DNA from: Xestospongia bergquistia
Lineage: Eukaryota; Porifera; Demospongiae; Haplosclerida; Petrosiidae
Direction: 5' to 3'
NCBI GenBank assembly: GCA_963965975.1
Contig: OZ014421.1
Span: 2,469,001-2,533,000, forward strand
DNA: 64,000 nucleotides
Shown here: positions 1 through 11,084 of the stretch, one piece after another
How positions within the stretch are numbered: position 1 is the first letter of the stretch
How the letters are laid out: the number at the start of each line of letters is the position of its first letter
The notes under the pieces: generated by a model
The model's input: the letters and a program-made list of their open reading frames with translations, nothing else
Database searches by the model: none
What the model was told of the DNA's origin: nothing
Program-made: the position numbers and the translations under genes

Positions 1-1550
1 ATAATAATAAACAGACTTTAGAAGTTTGAGTTAGGACAGACTATTTTGTAACCACACCCATTATGACAAACCACGCCTCTAAAACCTGGGTGTTTTTTTT
101 GCATTTTTCACGGCTTTGCAATGGATGAGAAATCATTGGTGAGTACTTACGAAGTTATGAAATAGGTCCTCTGGAGTTATATTAACAGCACAAGATGGAC
201 CTGTTAGGTAGGATTGCCTAGCTTGGCCTGATGGATAAACAAGAGGAGATGTACCTTGCAGTTGACCATTTCTACTAGGTATGATATAGACTTGATGACT
301 ACCATCAGGTGCTCTTGTAACTATCCTTGTAAGGCAGGGTTCAGTAGTCCCTCTAGCTGAGCTGTAGCTCTAAAAAATGTAATATAATACATTATTATAG
401 TAAAATTAAGGCTATAATGAAATAGGTACATGTATATATAACATTAATGAAAGTCTATATGTCTGGACATGTTAGGATATTATAAGTTCATTCATGTATT
501 TAAATCAAGCAAAAAAAGTTAACATTAAAATTGAAATGTTTTAATATAGTATAACACTTAAACAATTATTGTTTTGTCAAGTATCTTTAATTATTATCAA
601 AACAAATCAATTACATAATTGTACTTGCTCTTTACAGAATAATATACTTCAGGTGTGGTCTAATATAACAGTTGTAGTTAAGACCACACCTCTCACATTG
701 TAATAATGCTTTAACTAATACATTTTCTAGTGTTAGTTTCAGTTATATAACTACACTAACAACATTGAATGTATAGAAACTTGACTCACTTACAGTTGCT
801 ATAGAAAATAGCTCACAAGTCACATATCAAACAAATTACTTTTATGCTTAACAATATAATAGCTCTTTATGAAATAAAAAGTTCAAGTGAATATGAAAGA
901 AACTCTTTAATCAAGTGTTATCAAACAAAAAGATCATGTGATGATTTCAATTATAATAAGTCAAATGGTGTGGAAATGAAGACCTAATCAGGAATGGGCA
1001 AGTAAGATTTAAATAACTTAAGAAGAGAGCATTTTTGGGAAAATTCCTATCTTATAAATATAATTGTGCATTGTGAATACAGCGAATTTTGGGAGTGATA
1101 AACTATACTACGTTACATGTGGTTTTGGACACAGAGACATAAAACAAGTACTGTAACCCTCACTACCTAAATGACCATGTGGGTTAATTCTATACAGACA
1201 CATAAGAGACAAAGAAATAAAGTACTGTAATCCTCACCCATGTAGAGAACCTTGAGGATAATTTATTCTATACTTTAATATCAATATAACTAACCAAGCA
1301 TTTTGAGCTGTTGTAATTGTTATTTGTCGAATTTAGGCCTGTCTTGCAAGTTGAACTTGTCTTCTCAGTAAGGATTATATAAATTAACAGATGACATTAT
1401 AATGACATCATACTTGTTGATAATAATGTATTCTCCACCATAACAAACAGCATTTTAATCACAAGACAACCACAGCAATAGGAATTATGAAGTGTAGGAA
1501 ACTATCACCTGGACATGTTATAAAGTGAATACCAGATATTGACATATTGC
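1..1550 (-). pseudogene. Decayed copy A of a single-pass membrane-protein gene
   Basis: This block aligns by eye along its length to 26349-27925, including introns. Three exon equivalents are visible on the minus strand: a membrane-helix exon near 1431-1525, an Arg/Gln-rich exon near 1282-1354, and a C-terminal exon near 118-366. The membrane exon has an in-frame TGA inside the helix (TTG TGA TTA, where copy B has TTG GGC TTA). The last exon has lost bases near its start and shifts frame after about five codons. Copy B has neither defect, so copy A is a dead duplicate. The left edge of the window falls inside or at the end of the repeat, so its true extent is unknown. Confidence 0.75.
370..1280. 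other. Intron-equivalent sequence of duplicated copy A
   Basis: No exon is seen here. The stretch matches 26735-27680 closely, for example the paired GTGTGGTC...GACCACACC motif at 651-694 versus 27012-27052. A further partial copy of 734-920 lies at 8370-8560. This shows that the intron sequence is itself a dispersed repeat. Confidence 0.6.
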
Positions 1551-1697
1551 TTACACATTATTGAGAGTTACTTTAAATTATAGATAGTAAGTTACTACTA
1601 CAGCAGTTAATAGTGTACAAATAATAATAAAAATACTTCAGAAGCTTGAGTTAGGAGAAATTCCTTTATGACACAATCTGCAAATGCCATTCATACA

Positions 1698-1770
1698 CCA
1701 CACCTATTATGTCATTACACGTCTCTAGAATTTAGGTGTGGCCTTCATCTTGCTCCCAGTTTTGCAATGG
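1698..1770. promoter_or_regulatory. Copy of the duplicated CACACC/GGTGTG promoter module
   Basis: The sequence has the arrangement CCACACCTATTATGTCA, then CGTCTCTAGAA, then TAGGTGTGG, then GCAATGG. This is the same order as at 28078-28140, where it sits directly upstream of the first exon of the ankyrin-ROC-COR gene. Here the ATG is followed by a different, non-homologous sequence, so the copy probably no longer drives that exon. Confidence 0.45.
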
Positions 1771-2034
1771 TACAAAGGAAATTGCAGACCTGTCAACTTC
1801 AAATTTAAAGTTGGGAGCGAAATTTTGTTTACCACCATCAACCTCCATTTGTGTTGGTAACCAGAGCCAATATACAAACATGTTAATAATTATACATATA
1901 TTGATGTTGCTGCCTTTCCAATTATTCATGCATGAAAACCCTTCAACAATGTAATTTTTAAACACATCAAAATAATACGTGTAGTTAACAGTTAGCCTAG
2001 CTCCTTTTATATTTGTCATTGTACTCTTTGGTTT

Positions 2035-2725
2035 TTAAAAAGTGTTTTCTGATGGCTTCCAATCTAATGAGTTTTCTATGTGCATTTTGGCACTTGCTGT
2101 TAACACTGCCATCTTTACCTCTGCTTCAATTTCCTTGTCATTTATAATGGCCAGCTGCGGATTAGCAAATGGTAATTTTGATTGTGATTTCATAGCTTTT
2201 GCCTTGGTTTGATGATATTTTATTTCACTGCGCTTCAGAATACCCATCTGGTCACACCTTATCTTTTAATCACAGATATAACAGCAGAATCTACCATAAA
2301 AATGTGCCAAAAATTAACACCTTAATTGTTTAATTAATATATTTATGTGTACAATTACATCACAGACATGCACAAAAAAACATGTACAACTACAATGTTA
2401 AATAGCCAATGCCACAGGTCTCTTTTCAGGTTATAATCAGTGACTAAGATACTGCCTGTCACTCTAAACTAATTGTTATATATATACCTGAATGGATCTC
2501 CCAGCACTAAAGTCACAAAACTAAATTCCTTCTTCCAATCAAGATTGAATTTAGTATCATAGAAAGCTGCTCCAGAAAACTTTCTTGTCTTGCACTTAGG
2601 AGGAGATAGCTCAGATCATGATCTGATTCAGACTCAGTTTCTTCTTGATCGTCACATGGATTGTCATCATACAAAAACTCCATGATTGATGATTCATCTG
2701 GTAGTCTAGCCTGGAATCGAGTCAC
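2035..2725 (-). pseudogene. Zinc-finger/hAT-like transposon protein remnant
   Basis: Two coding stretches are visible on the minus strand. The upstream one (about 2490-2713) is acidic (DDQEETESESDHD). With one frameshift it reads KCKTRKFSGAAFYDTKF then NLDWKKEF and GDPFR before a GT donor. The downstream one (2035-2260) reads HQTKAKAMKSQSKLPFAN, then an acidic EIEAEVK run. From memory of the family, this is the usual lead-in of BED/TTF-type zinc-finger proteins tied to hAT elements (a YKTKF..EW..F segment, a C..C..H finger, then KAMKSQS). The cysteine part is largely missing. Frameshift, missing finger residues and no catalytic region point to a dead fragment. It could also be read as downstream exons of the CCDC22-like gene, but no splice phase supports that. 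Confidence 0.45.
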
Positions 2726-3050
2726 TCAGACCCATATGGGTGCAGGCTACACCATTATTAATTTTATTCAAAATTAATTTTTATTTCAAAAATTAAGTTT
2801 CAGAGTGAGAAAATGGTCCCTTGTCCGTGGCTTGTCATGTGAGCGTGAGACTTGATTTAAAATCGTGTGTCATCTAAAGTAATCCATCAAGTCATGTATA
2901 GTTTAGGTAAAGGGAATATCTTGAATATGGTGGCATTACTGAGTGGACTGGACAAAACTGACCAATCATATTAATTGTTAGTGACTGAATTCGTCAATTT
3001 GGTATATTTAGTTTACTTTATAAGTACTCACCAATTTCAGATCTGTCAAG
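2726..3050. other. Gap between transposon remnant and CCDC22-like fragment
   Basis: This stretch is AT-rich and contains no open frame or splice-bounded segment that I trust. I see nothing definite in it. Confidence 0.4.
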
Positions 3051-4482
3051 TCACATGATTTGTGTCACATGAACACAGATTCATATCAGCTATATACTTC
3101 TTCAAATTCAGCTCCAATGTCTTAAAACGTGACGTCAATTTGGATAGTTGATTTTGTAAAACAGTCAACTGGTCCTCTCTTTGACACTGGAGGTCTTCTT
3201 CAGAGGTGGCTTTCATAGCAGATGGAGCCTCATCTTCCTATGAATTAACTAAGATCATTTAAATAGTTTATCTAACAAGTACTACTTTAGCAAACTGCAA
3301 CTTCTCAGCATGTTGGAAGCAAGAGCCTTTACCGTGTTGACCTCCAGATTGCTCAAGAAATTATGACATTATTTGATTTATATCAGACACTAATCTAAGG
3401 TGTCCTGAACCTTGTCCCATTTTATTGTAACCAAGTAACTGTTCTGATCATTTCTTTTGAAGATGTTGCTTTTACATGCTCGGTATTCCTAATGGTACAT
3501 GAGCACATGGAATAGATACATAAGTAGAACAATGGACATATATTATCCTCAATTGGTGGGTATTGTAGTTATAATTGGCTATATGTTCATACTAACTTCT
3601 TCAGAGAGACGAGATGCTAGTCCAGTTTGGTTCCATTCTGTCACCCATTCTTGCTGAGGAGCAACTTCTCCACCATTTTTGGCTAACAATGATGCCAGTA
3701 CATCCTTCCTGACCCTTGGCTGGGTCACAACATATGGCAGATTTCGTGAATAGCATAGTTTCACCTCTATTGGATCATATTGTTAAGTCATGTGATAGTC
3801 ATGTGACTACAGACCTTTAGGTATCTTGACTTGGAGGTCTCCAGTACCAGCTGGAGTTTGTACATTAGTATAGAATGGAAAGAATGTAAGCTATTTGAAC
3901 CCTACTGAAATGGATGGATAGATGAATAGATAATGGATGGATGGCTAAACAAAACGATTACTATAATACCTCAATATTCCAGGTTGTAGGTGATGACCAT
4001 TGGACCATTGTTTGGTAGCCCACTTCAGCTTGATAACCTAAGTTCTATATAGAAATATCATATTGGTCAATTCATCTAATGTCTATTTGACTATTAATTA
4101 ATTAACTTCTATCTTATCCATTCATCAGTCCAATTATCAAATCATATGTCCATTTATCTATCTATCTATCCATTTAACTAACTTTACAAGTATTGGCCAG
4201 TCCAGTACGCATATGATAATGAGCGGACATTGCCTCAGAGAGATGGGTGGAGCTTTCAAACTCTGGAATGACAACGCACAGAAGCTTCAACTACCATATC
4301 AGGTGAAAATTGAGTTAGACTTGTCGCATCTTGTTCAAACTCATTTGAAGAAAGAGAGGGAGAGGTAAAAGGGCGTGGCAATGAGTTATTAATTGTAAAG
4401 ACTATTAGTATTATTTTATGACGATATCTTACCATCCTGCATCTCTCAGTGTTGCAATAATGATGCCATCAACCTCTTCCAT
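3051..4482 (-). pseudogene. Truncated CCDC22-like gene (N-terminal region and first coiled coil)
   Basis: CCDC22 is a coiled-coil subunit of the CCC/Commander complex in endosomal recycling. Six segments follow its order on the minus strand. Exon 4433-4482 encodes MEEVDGIIIATLRDAG, like the vertebrate start MEEAD..L...LR.AG. About 4183-4350 encodes SPDMVVEASVRC and, after a frameshift, a segment with SEAMSAHYHM. 3970-4037 encodes GYQAEVGYQ (family LGYPLELGYQ). A short 38xx exon is possible. 3597-3766 has EWVTEWNQTGLASRLSEE. 3051-3237 is a predicted coiled coil beginning EDEAPSAMK, ending in a stop. Exon 1 ends in phase 2 but the next acceptor opens the frame in phase 0. There is also a frameshift after VRC, and the C-terminal coiled coils are absent. 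I read it as a partial, probably non-functional copy. The family call rests on memory of CCDC22, not on a search. Confidence 0.6.
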
Positions 4483-5140
4483 TGCTATAGTTAACTCTTT
4501 TTCTCTAATATTTGTAACAATGTCACATGAATAGCAGCAGTGTTGCCAGATTAGCACAATTAGTCCTAAATTTAGTACATTTAGCATCAAATTGTGCCCT
4601 CCACCTGAAATGATTGAACTAATGAGATCAGAGAACCTATACAACTAAGTAAACTTGATTAGTATTATTTCTAGGAAAAAAAATCATTTAGCATATTGGG
4701 TGGGGTATTTAGCATTTTTTGAATGACTAATTTTGATCACACCAGCGTTCAGCCACACCTTGTATTGATTGCGCATGTGCAATTCAAACATGGCAGTTGT
4801 AACTGGTGTTTGTTAACTTTTCAGAAACCGTCTTTTTACTTGGAGTATTGAGGAGAAACTTGTCAACAATAAGCTTTATATCTCCTTCTTTGTAGAAAAG
4901 TAAAAACTTATTACAAAAACAAGGAATTTATCTGTTATTAGCCATTCTGATCTTTTATTTGACCTTCATCAATATCTCAAGGAGTTGGTAAGTACCTGCT
5001 AACTGTCTAGTAATATTTTATACTATATATTGTGTGTATGTGTGTGTGTGTGTGTGTGGTGCTTGAAAGTATAAGAAACTCTGTTTGAATGGCCCTCATT
5101 TTTAACCCCAATTCACTCTGTTAATGTTTTTTTAATTTAA
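4483..5140. promoter_or_regulatory. Divergent region between CCDC22-like and NUP98-like fragments
   Basis: About 660 bp lie between the start codon of the minus-strand CCDC22-like copy and the first FG-type exon on the plus strand. No TATA box is clear. A coding-like segment at about 4920-4988 (HSDLLFDLHQYLKEL) ends exactly at a good GTAAGT donor, so a first exon may lie here. A (TG)n tract occupies about 5031-5059. Confidence 0.35.
5031..5059. repeat. (TG)n microsatellite
   Basis: This is an alternating TG run with one TA interruption, in the presumed first intron of the NUP98-like fragment. Confidence 0.8.
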
Positions 5141-5145
5141 TGCAG

Positions 5146-7954
5146 GAGGTGGAGGGATTGGAGGGGGCAGTCTTTTTAGTGGATAGATCCAAGGTAATCT
5201 TAGACTTGGAGGAGGAGGAAGAGTTGGAACTGGTATTGATGTTATTGCGGGCATGTTCTCAGGTGGAATTTCTTCAACATGTGGGAACCTAACCTGTTAA
5301 ATTTACAATGTAATATCTCATAATAAATATATTCATCAATTTTTTAACCGTGCGTCCATTTACTTTATCGATCAATTTTTAGGGGCAAGTTTATTTACAA
5401 GTCAACCAAGTGGTATGCTGGGTGCAGGTGTAGGTAGGAGTGGTTTTGGAGGTGGTGCTGGCATGTTTGGTCAAACCCAACAGAATCAACAAGGATCTGG
5501 ACTATTTGGATTTGGAGGTTGTTTAGGAGGTGGAGTCGGAGCTAGCTCAAGTGGTCTAGGTGGAGGTGGTCTTTTTCAAAGTCCTATTTCTAGCTCTGAG
5601 TATATACTTAATAACTAATAAATAACTAGGGGGCTTTTTTATGAACTGCTATCACTAGTGCCCTGAAAGTTAGAGTAAATTCATTTTTTACAAGAAGTTC
5701 TATTTTTTTTGGTTCCTATGAATTTAGAATGTGTCCATGAGAGGTTCTAATTTTTTTGGTTCCTATAAATTTAGAATGTGTCCATAATTTATGAGTGCTT
5801 CCAATTTTTTCATTCCTAAAATTTTGGGACAGTGATAACATTTTGTTGTCCTACAAATATTGTAATATAACATAGCAGTTGTGTCATAATAATATAGCAG
5901 TTGTCTCATCATAATTATAAACATTTAATGTTTTTCATTTTCCAGCTGGTCTTGGATTAGGAGGAGGTGGATTAACAGGAAACAGACTTGGACTTGGAGC
6001 TCGTATAGGTGCACCTAGCACTGGAGCCTTTTCTACTCCTTGAATCGAGGTGCAGTCGGAACATGTCAGGTTGGACCTTGTTTAGGAACAGGAGGACTAG
6101 GTTTAGGTGGAGGTATCAGTTTAGGTGACTTTGGAGGTGAGTGAGATCATGTGACTTTTCTGCGTGTTTGTGTAGCAAGTCTCCTCCCTTTTCTGCACAG
6201 TATAATTTATTGATTGCTCTTTCATATATTAAGTGGAGTTGGCCTTGGGGCTATGAGGATCGGTGGAGGTGGAGTTATTGGTACACCCTTAGCATATGGC
6301 GTAAGTATTGTCTTATCTTATGTATCTTGTGGTATGAATAATTACTATGTGCTGTGTATTGGGTCATTAAGTTATATTATGTAATTATATATAATAACTT
6401 GTGATTGTTGGAATTTTATTGAGTGCTTCTATATCAGCTGGTTTTAATATCTCAGACCCTCCATAATGATTTAATTATTAGTTAACCCCTACCAAAATAT
6501 TGTGTAACCATACATAATATGTAAACAACACAATATGTAAACAACATGCAATGTAGACAGCTATCTAGTTATAACTGATGTTAAAATTTTCTTTGTTTTA
6601 TAGCCCATTAAAGGAAATGATCTCATGGTTAAGTCTGGTAGATTATTTAATATTCATACTCTCCTCCATTGTATTACTGGTATGAAACAATATGAGAATA
6701 AAAGTTTAGAGGTAAGTGAGAATGAATGGATGGATTAATAAACTGATAGATGTATGATATGTATAGATACACTGTACATTTTATAGGAACTGAGATTTGA
6801 GGATTACTCATGTAATCATAAAGGCTCAGCTGGAACTGGTGGAATCTTTACTTATCAAGCTGGTGGTCTAATGAGCGGAGCCAGTGGAACTGGTCTATTT
6901 TCTGGTGGAGCAGGAGGAGCAAGTAAGAAAAGAGATCACAAACTTAACATTATTTGATATATTTTTAAAGCAGGTGGATTGTTTAATACTGGTCAACAAG
7001 GTACTGGATTGTTCGGGGGTGGAGGATTAGATGGTGGAATGACCAGGGAAGGTCTCCTTAATCCTACAAGTCAACAAAGTGGATTGTTTGGAGGCAATGC
7101 ACTAAGAGGCATGGGTACACCCGGAACATTGTTTGGGGGACAAACAAGTCTTGGTGGAACATCTGGTGATCTGTTTACTGGTGGGCTAGGAGGGATGAAT
7201 ACTAGTGGTCTGGGTGCCCAAGGACAAGTAATATATTATATGTTTTTTGTACAGTATTACTTTTAACTCATCTTGTAGTTTGACGGGGGGCTGATGACTA
7301 GTATGGGAATGGGAAAGATTAGAGGTTTGGGAACTGGACTAGGGGCAGGAGGTCTTAGAGGTCAGTTTGTAATTATAATACTTTTACTTAATCCTTTCTA
7401 ATTCTTTTTAGGTAGTATTGGAACACAAGCTGGTACCCTTGGAGGGCGAATATTCCACATACCTTTTGGAGGAGGGGGTCTGGGAACTGGTATAGGAGGA
7501 GGTGTGTGTTGAGTCTTGACTTCTATATGCACATGTACATATATTCTCATGTTTTAAGACTTGGTACTCAGACTGGTCAACTAGGAACTGGCTTCAGTAT
7601 GGGTACAGGTACTGGATTGGGGATTGGTCAGCCTGGTGGTCTTGGAAGTTGTCTCAGCCTCTCGGGAACAGGAATGGGAGTTGAAGGAGGAACAACTAGA
7701 ACATTAGGTTTAGGTGGAGGTAAGATTTCAGCTTCAAATTTGGTTGCTATGACAACACATACATGTTCATAGGAATCCTGGTGAAGGACTTGGCATGGGA
7801 TATGCAAATCCATTGTGAGCTAATTAATTGACTTGACAAGTTATGAATTTTATATATTTACAGGGCCCAGATTCCTCTTCAAAATTTTACAACGCAACAA
7901 CAACAGGCTCAAATACAACAACAGCTACAAGCATCAAGAGGCTACTTCTAGGCA
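5146..7954 (+). pseudogene. Truncated NUP98-like FG nucleoporin with GLEBS motif
   Basis: NUP98 lines the nuclear pore with GLFG repeats and binds RAE1 through its GLEBS motif. At least eleven splice-bounded, Gly-rich segments lie here, with GLFGG, GLFGF, SLFTS, GTLFGGQ and DLFTGG repeats. Exons 6604-6711 and 6787-6922 carry a clear GLEBS-type segment: NDLMVKSGRLF, then HCITGMKQYENKSLEELRFEDY, split here as CITGMKQYENKSLE and ELRFEDY. Exons 6604 to 7501 join in phase. The last exon is Gln-rich (QQQQAQIQQQLQASRG), resembling the Gln-rich stretch that follows the FG region in animal NUP98. Defects: a TAG in the first FG segment, a frameshift near 6043, and phase clashes at 6136/6234, 7501/7559 and 7720/7772. 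A stop ends the frame before any autoproteolytic domain. It may be a dead copy, or a short expressed core might survive between 6604 and 7501. Confidence 0.7.
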
Positions 7955-8369
7955 TTCTTAGCCTTCCTTCTTTGTTAAAATCTGTTCAGATCTTTAATGC
8001 AGTCATAGCTCCCTTAAGTCGCAAAAATAATACCAATAATAAATAATAATAATTGTTATAATAGAACATCTGTTCATATAATTAGAACTGTAATTTTGAA
8101 TTGCCACGTGACAGACGACTGACTTGTTGTTCGTTAATTACGAAATTTGAAGTATGTTAAAAGTATGCCATTGAAAATGTATGGAATTTTATTGTTTGTT
8201 ACTTTCTTATAACACTAGAGAGCCAAATTTTACATATAAAATGTGTGTTTGCATGCTGAATCAATTGGTGCAAGTCCAATGTGGATACCACGTAAAGCGC
8301 CAAAGTTATTTACATGTTTGGGTAGCTTTTCTCAACTCAGTCAGAGTATTATACATATCCTAGTTATTG

Positions 8370-8552
8370 TATCAATTATATAACTACACTAATAATACTG
8401 AATGTGTAGACTCTTAAGTCACTTACAGTTGCTACAAATAACAGTTCATAAGTCAAACATCAAGTCATAAATCACTTTTAGTCCCAACATAGTAATAGCT
8501 ATAAGTGAAACAAATAATGTTTAAGTGAACATAAAAGAAAACTATTCAATCA
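8370..8552. repeat. Partial copy of the duplicated membrane-gene intron
   Basis: The sequence from TTATATAACTACACTAATAA onward follows 745-920 with scattered substitutions. It then runs into the death-domain fragment that begins at about 8553. Confidence 0.65.
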
Positions 8553-9344
8553 AGTCTTATTCGTTTACTATCACCCACTGAACATAAACGGAGAGAGATT
8601 GGACAGGCTTTACAGATTGGTCATGGAGATCTCCAGAGAATATCAGATCAAAGGTGTTGAGACATAGACAGACTTGCTGATGTTGTCCAGTTTTGGCTTG
8701 ACAAGCAAACTAATAACAGAAGTGGATTTACCTCCAGTTCTTGAGCCTTCTATAGCAAATGATATTCTGGATATGTGTGTTTCCATAACTATTTTACAAG
8801 TAGGTGAATGTAATATATATACAATCTTCTCTATAGTATTTATAGTAATGTTCATACAGCTATAATTTATGTATAAATCTCACATCATTCTTTTCTAGCA
8901 ACTGATTCAGTAATTATCCCAGTAAGCTTAAATCTACCGGATGGACCTCTAAGTAAGTGTTACATTATACTAATAAATAATACTGGGATAATGATATTGT
9001 ACATTTAGATGCTCTAAATGTTGCTCTAATAAGGTTTGCAAAAGAAATAGAAGATTGGGAAATGTTAGGAACATATTTGGGTATTAAGAATGCAGTACTT
9101 AAGGACATCAAAAGTAACAACCATCACCAACCTGGACCTGCTCGTAAAGACATATTGCAAGACATGGTTACATAGAGGAGACTGAGCATCTTTGAGAAAC
9201 ACTATGTATAGTTTAATTTTATTTAATCTTAAAACTAATTATCACTTTCATGGTTAGCAGTGCTTTAATTTACAGACACTTATGGTACTACTCCACAAGT
9301 TGTAACTAAGAAGATAGAACTAGAGACAAATGTAAATGATCCTA
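8553..9344 (+). pseudogene. Broken death-domain tail of a ROC-COR-death-domain relative
   Basis: From 8553 the plus strand reads IRLLSPTEHKRREIGQALQI, then GHGDLQRISDQRC, a stop, then RLADVVQFWLDK. After a frameshift it reads VDLPPVLEPSIANDIL. This follows the last exon of the intact gene at 47226-47503 ([44 protein letters not shown]). Next come copies of the exon at 46377 (8898-8953, SVIIPVSLNLPDGPL), of the first death-domain exon at 46491 (9009-9178, with [19 protein letters not shown] then a premature stop), and of the linker exon at 46975 (about 9275-9344). In the intact gene the last-exon death domain comes after those exons, whereas here it comes before them. Stops and a frameshift make it a pseudogene of a paralogue with a different domain order, or of two fused copies. 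Confidence 0.75.
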
Positions 9345-10120
9345 GTAAGCTTTACCTTCCTTCAATGAAAATCATTGGCTAATATATGTACAATCCACTT
9401 TTCAACTATACTCTGTGGATTAAGTTAATTCTTATATCAAATGCTCTATTATTGCATTCAACATGTATGTATTTATTATTAATGCTCATTTGTGTTATTT
9501 TACATATTATGTAATCATTGCTGAAAGTATACGCTGCTTTCTTTCAAACAGTAATGATTAATAATTGTTTTTGGACTATGAATATTTATGATGTTATGTT
9601 GTGCTTTTGTTTAAAAACATTGAACTTGAATGAACACTACCAAATTCTATTGTTTAGAGTGCTATTTCTTACAAATTATTAATATTTTGTAATGCTGATC
9701 CCTTCTTTTTACTATATTAGATATGTATACTTGATCAACAATTTTAAACAAAAAAGATATCATTGTTATTAAGTCACACAGCTAGAACAGAGACGGTGCA
9801 CACCTTGGAAACTATCTTGTTCTCAAAGATGTTCTGAAGAGTTATCAGAGTAGGAAACTAGCTTGGAAATTTTTTTTATGGAAACTTCCAGGAAAGGGAT
9901 AAATGCTCACACAGTGTGTTTTTATAGTGAGCATGCTCAGTTACTACACTGATGTACGCTAGTCCACGCCATTGCTGCTCTTACCCTACTCCTTTTCTTC
10001 CAGGTTAATAATTATTGCGATTAATTAAATTAAATGTTCTCTAATTATTATTATAATGACCACCATCATTAATTTTAATAATACTGATGTAATCATAAGT
10101 TGACCCAATATATCACTGTT
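9345..10120. other. AT-rich gap with no gene recognised
   Basis: No coding segment is seen. At 9879-9895 the string GGAAACTTCCAGGAAA contains GAA-nn-TTC, an arrangement like part of a heat-shock element. It lies far from any start codon, so I do not assign a role. Confidence 0.4.
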
Positions 10121-11063
10121 AAATCTTTCACCTGATGATATAGATAACCCTCCATATTTACTCCAAATAGATGACGGGATAGGATTACCACTAATATTAG
10201 TATATAATGTAATAATGACATCATTATTAGTGTTAAAATATACTGGTCCACTCTGTACTATACCTTTAGGATCATCTATAATAAACAGACAGTTCTATTA
10301 TATCATAATATGAGACATTTGTTACTTACATTGCACATCTAGTATAAAGTATCTTGTTGAGTTACCCCCTTCATTAGATGCGATCATGCTATAATTACCA
10401 GACTGAGAACGAGACACTGATGAGAAGGTAATATATGGGTATACTGATATATTAGGGTTAGGACTATCATCACTAATGACTACTTCATTATAGAGCCAAG
10501 TAAACTGAGGTAAGAGAGGATAACCTGTTGTATTCTTAGTATAAAATGAAGAGTTAAGGCTCGCTATCACGGACTGTGAGACAGACACTTGACTAAGTAT
10601 GGGAAGTTCTGAGTATAGACATTTATAATAATAAACAAAGCAACTTACTAACAATTCATAATGTAAAATTAGCTAGCACTGTGTTACCAAATCCACACTC
10701 TAGTAATACCATATCCAGTGAACTATCACATATTAATATATTGAGATTAGAACATGATATTTCATTACCAATAGGTACACTAGTAGCTATAAAGTTCTCA
10801 CTGTTAAGAGAAGTACCTGTACCATTTATATCAAATGTTAAAGGAAATCTAAGTTGGCTAACTCTAGTAACTTACCATGTAGTAAAAGTAAGATTCCCAT
10901 TAAAAGTCACTTCACAATATACTCTAATATTCACAGCATCGTCCACTGTAGCTAGTGCAGGAGTCTGACTATCTTGTGAGACAGGATATGTTGACGATCC
11001 ATTCGAATTATGTAATAGACTTACAAGATCCCACACAGCAGCTAAAGCATGCAGATACTCCAC
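10120..11063 (-). pseudogene. Ig-domain receptor fragment (three Ig-like segments)
   Basis: Read on the minus strand there are three Ig-like pieces. The first, about 11063-10668, has VYCEVTF and FTTW as B- and C-strand motifs, then an in-frame TAA directly after the Trp, and continues open to LANFTL. The second, about 10611-10322, has FTWLYNEVV and SRSQSGNYSMIASNEGGN, the usual pattern around the F strand but with Ser where many Ig domains have Cys. It ends at a GTAAGT donor (on the minus strand) after DVQ. The third, about 10275-10120, follows an acceptor and reads VIITLYTNISGNP, then SSIWSKYGG. The TAA cannot be removed by an 18-base 'intron' (GT at the Trp, AG soon after), which is too short. 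The molecule is extracellular by type. It is probably a degraded copy of an Ig-family receptor. Confidence 0.6.
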
Positions 11064-11084
11064 AGTTTATATTATGTAAATATT

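Noticed and set aside
1732-2019. A 95-codon minus-strand frame
   Set aside because: It overlaps the copied promoter module, has no family likeness and no splice support.
5146-5263. Alternative open frame (acidic, EEEEE-rich) through the first FG-type segment
   Set aside because: It is the shifted reading of GGA/GGT repeats; the FG frame fits the neighbouring exons and the family, even though it holds a stop.
9879-9895. Heat-shock element
   Set aside because: Only two of three units are correct and no start codon or first exon lies nearby.
10850-10868. An 18-base intron removing the TAA in the Ig fragment
   Set aside because: GT and AG are present but the length is far below any workable intron, so the TAA is treated as a real stop.
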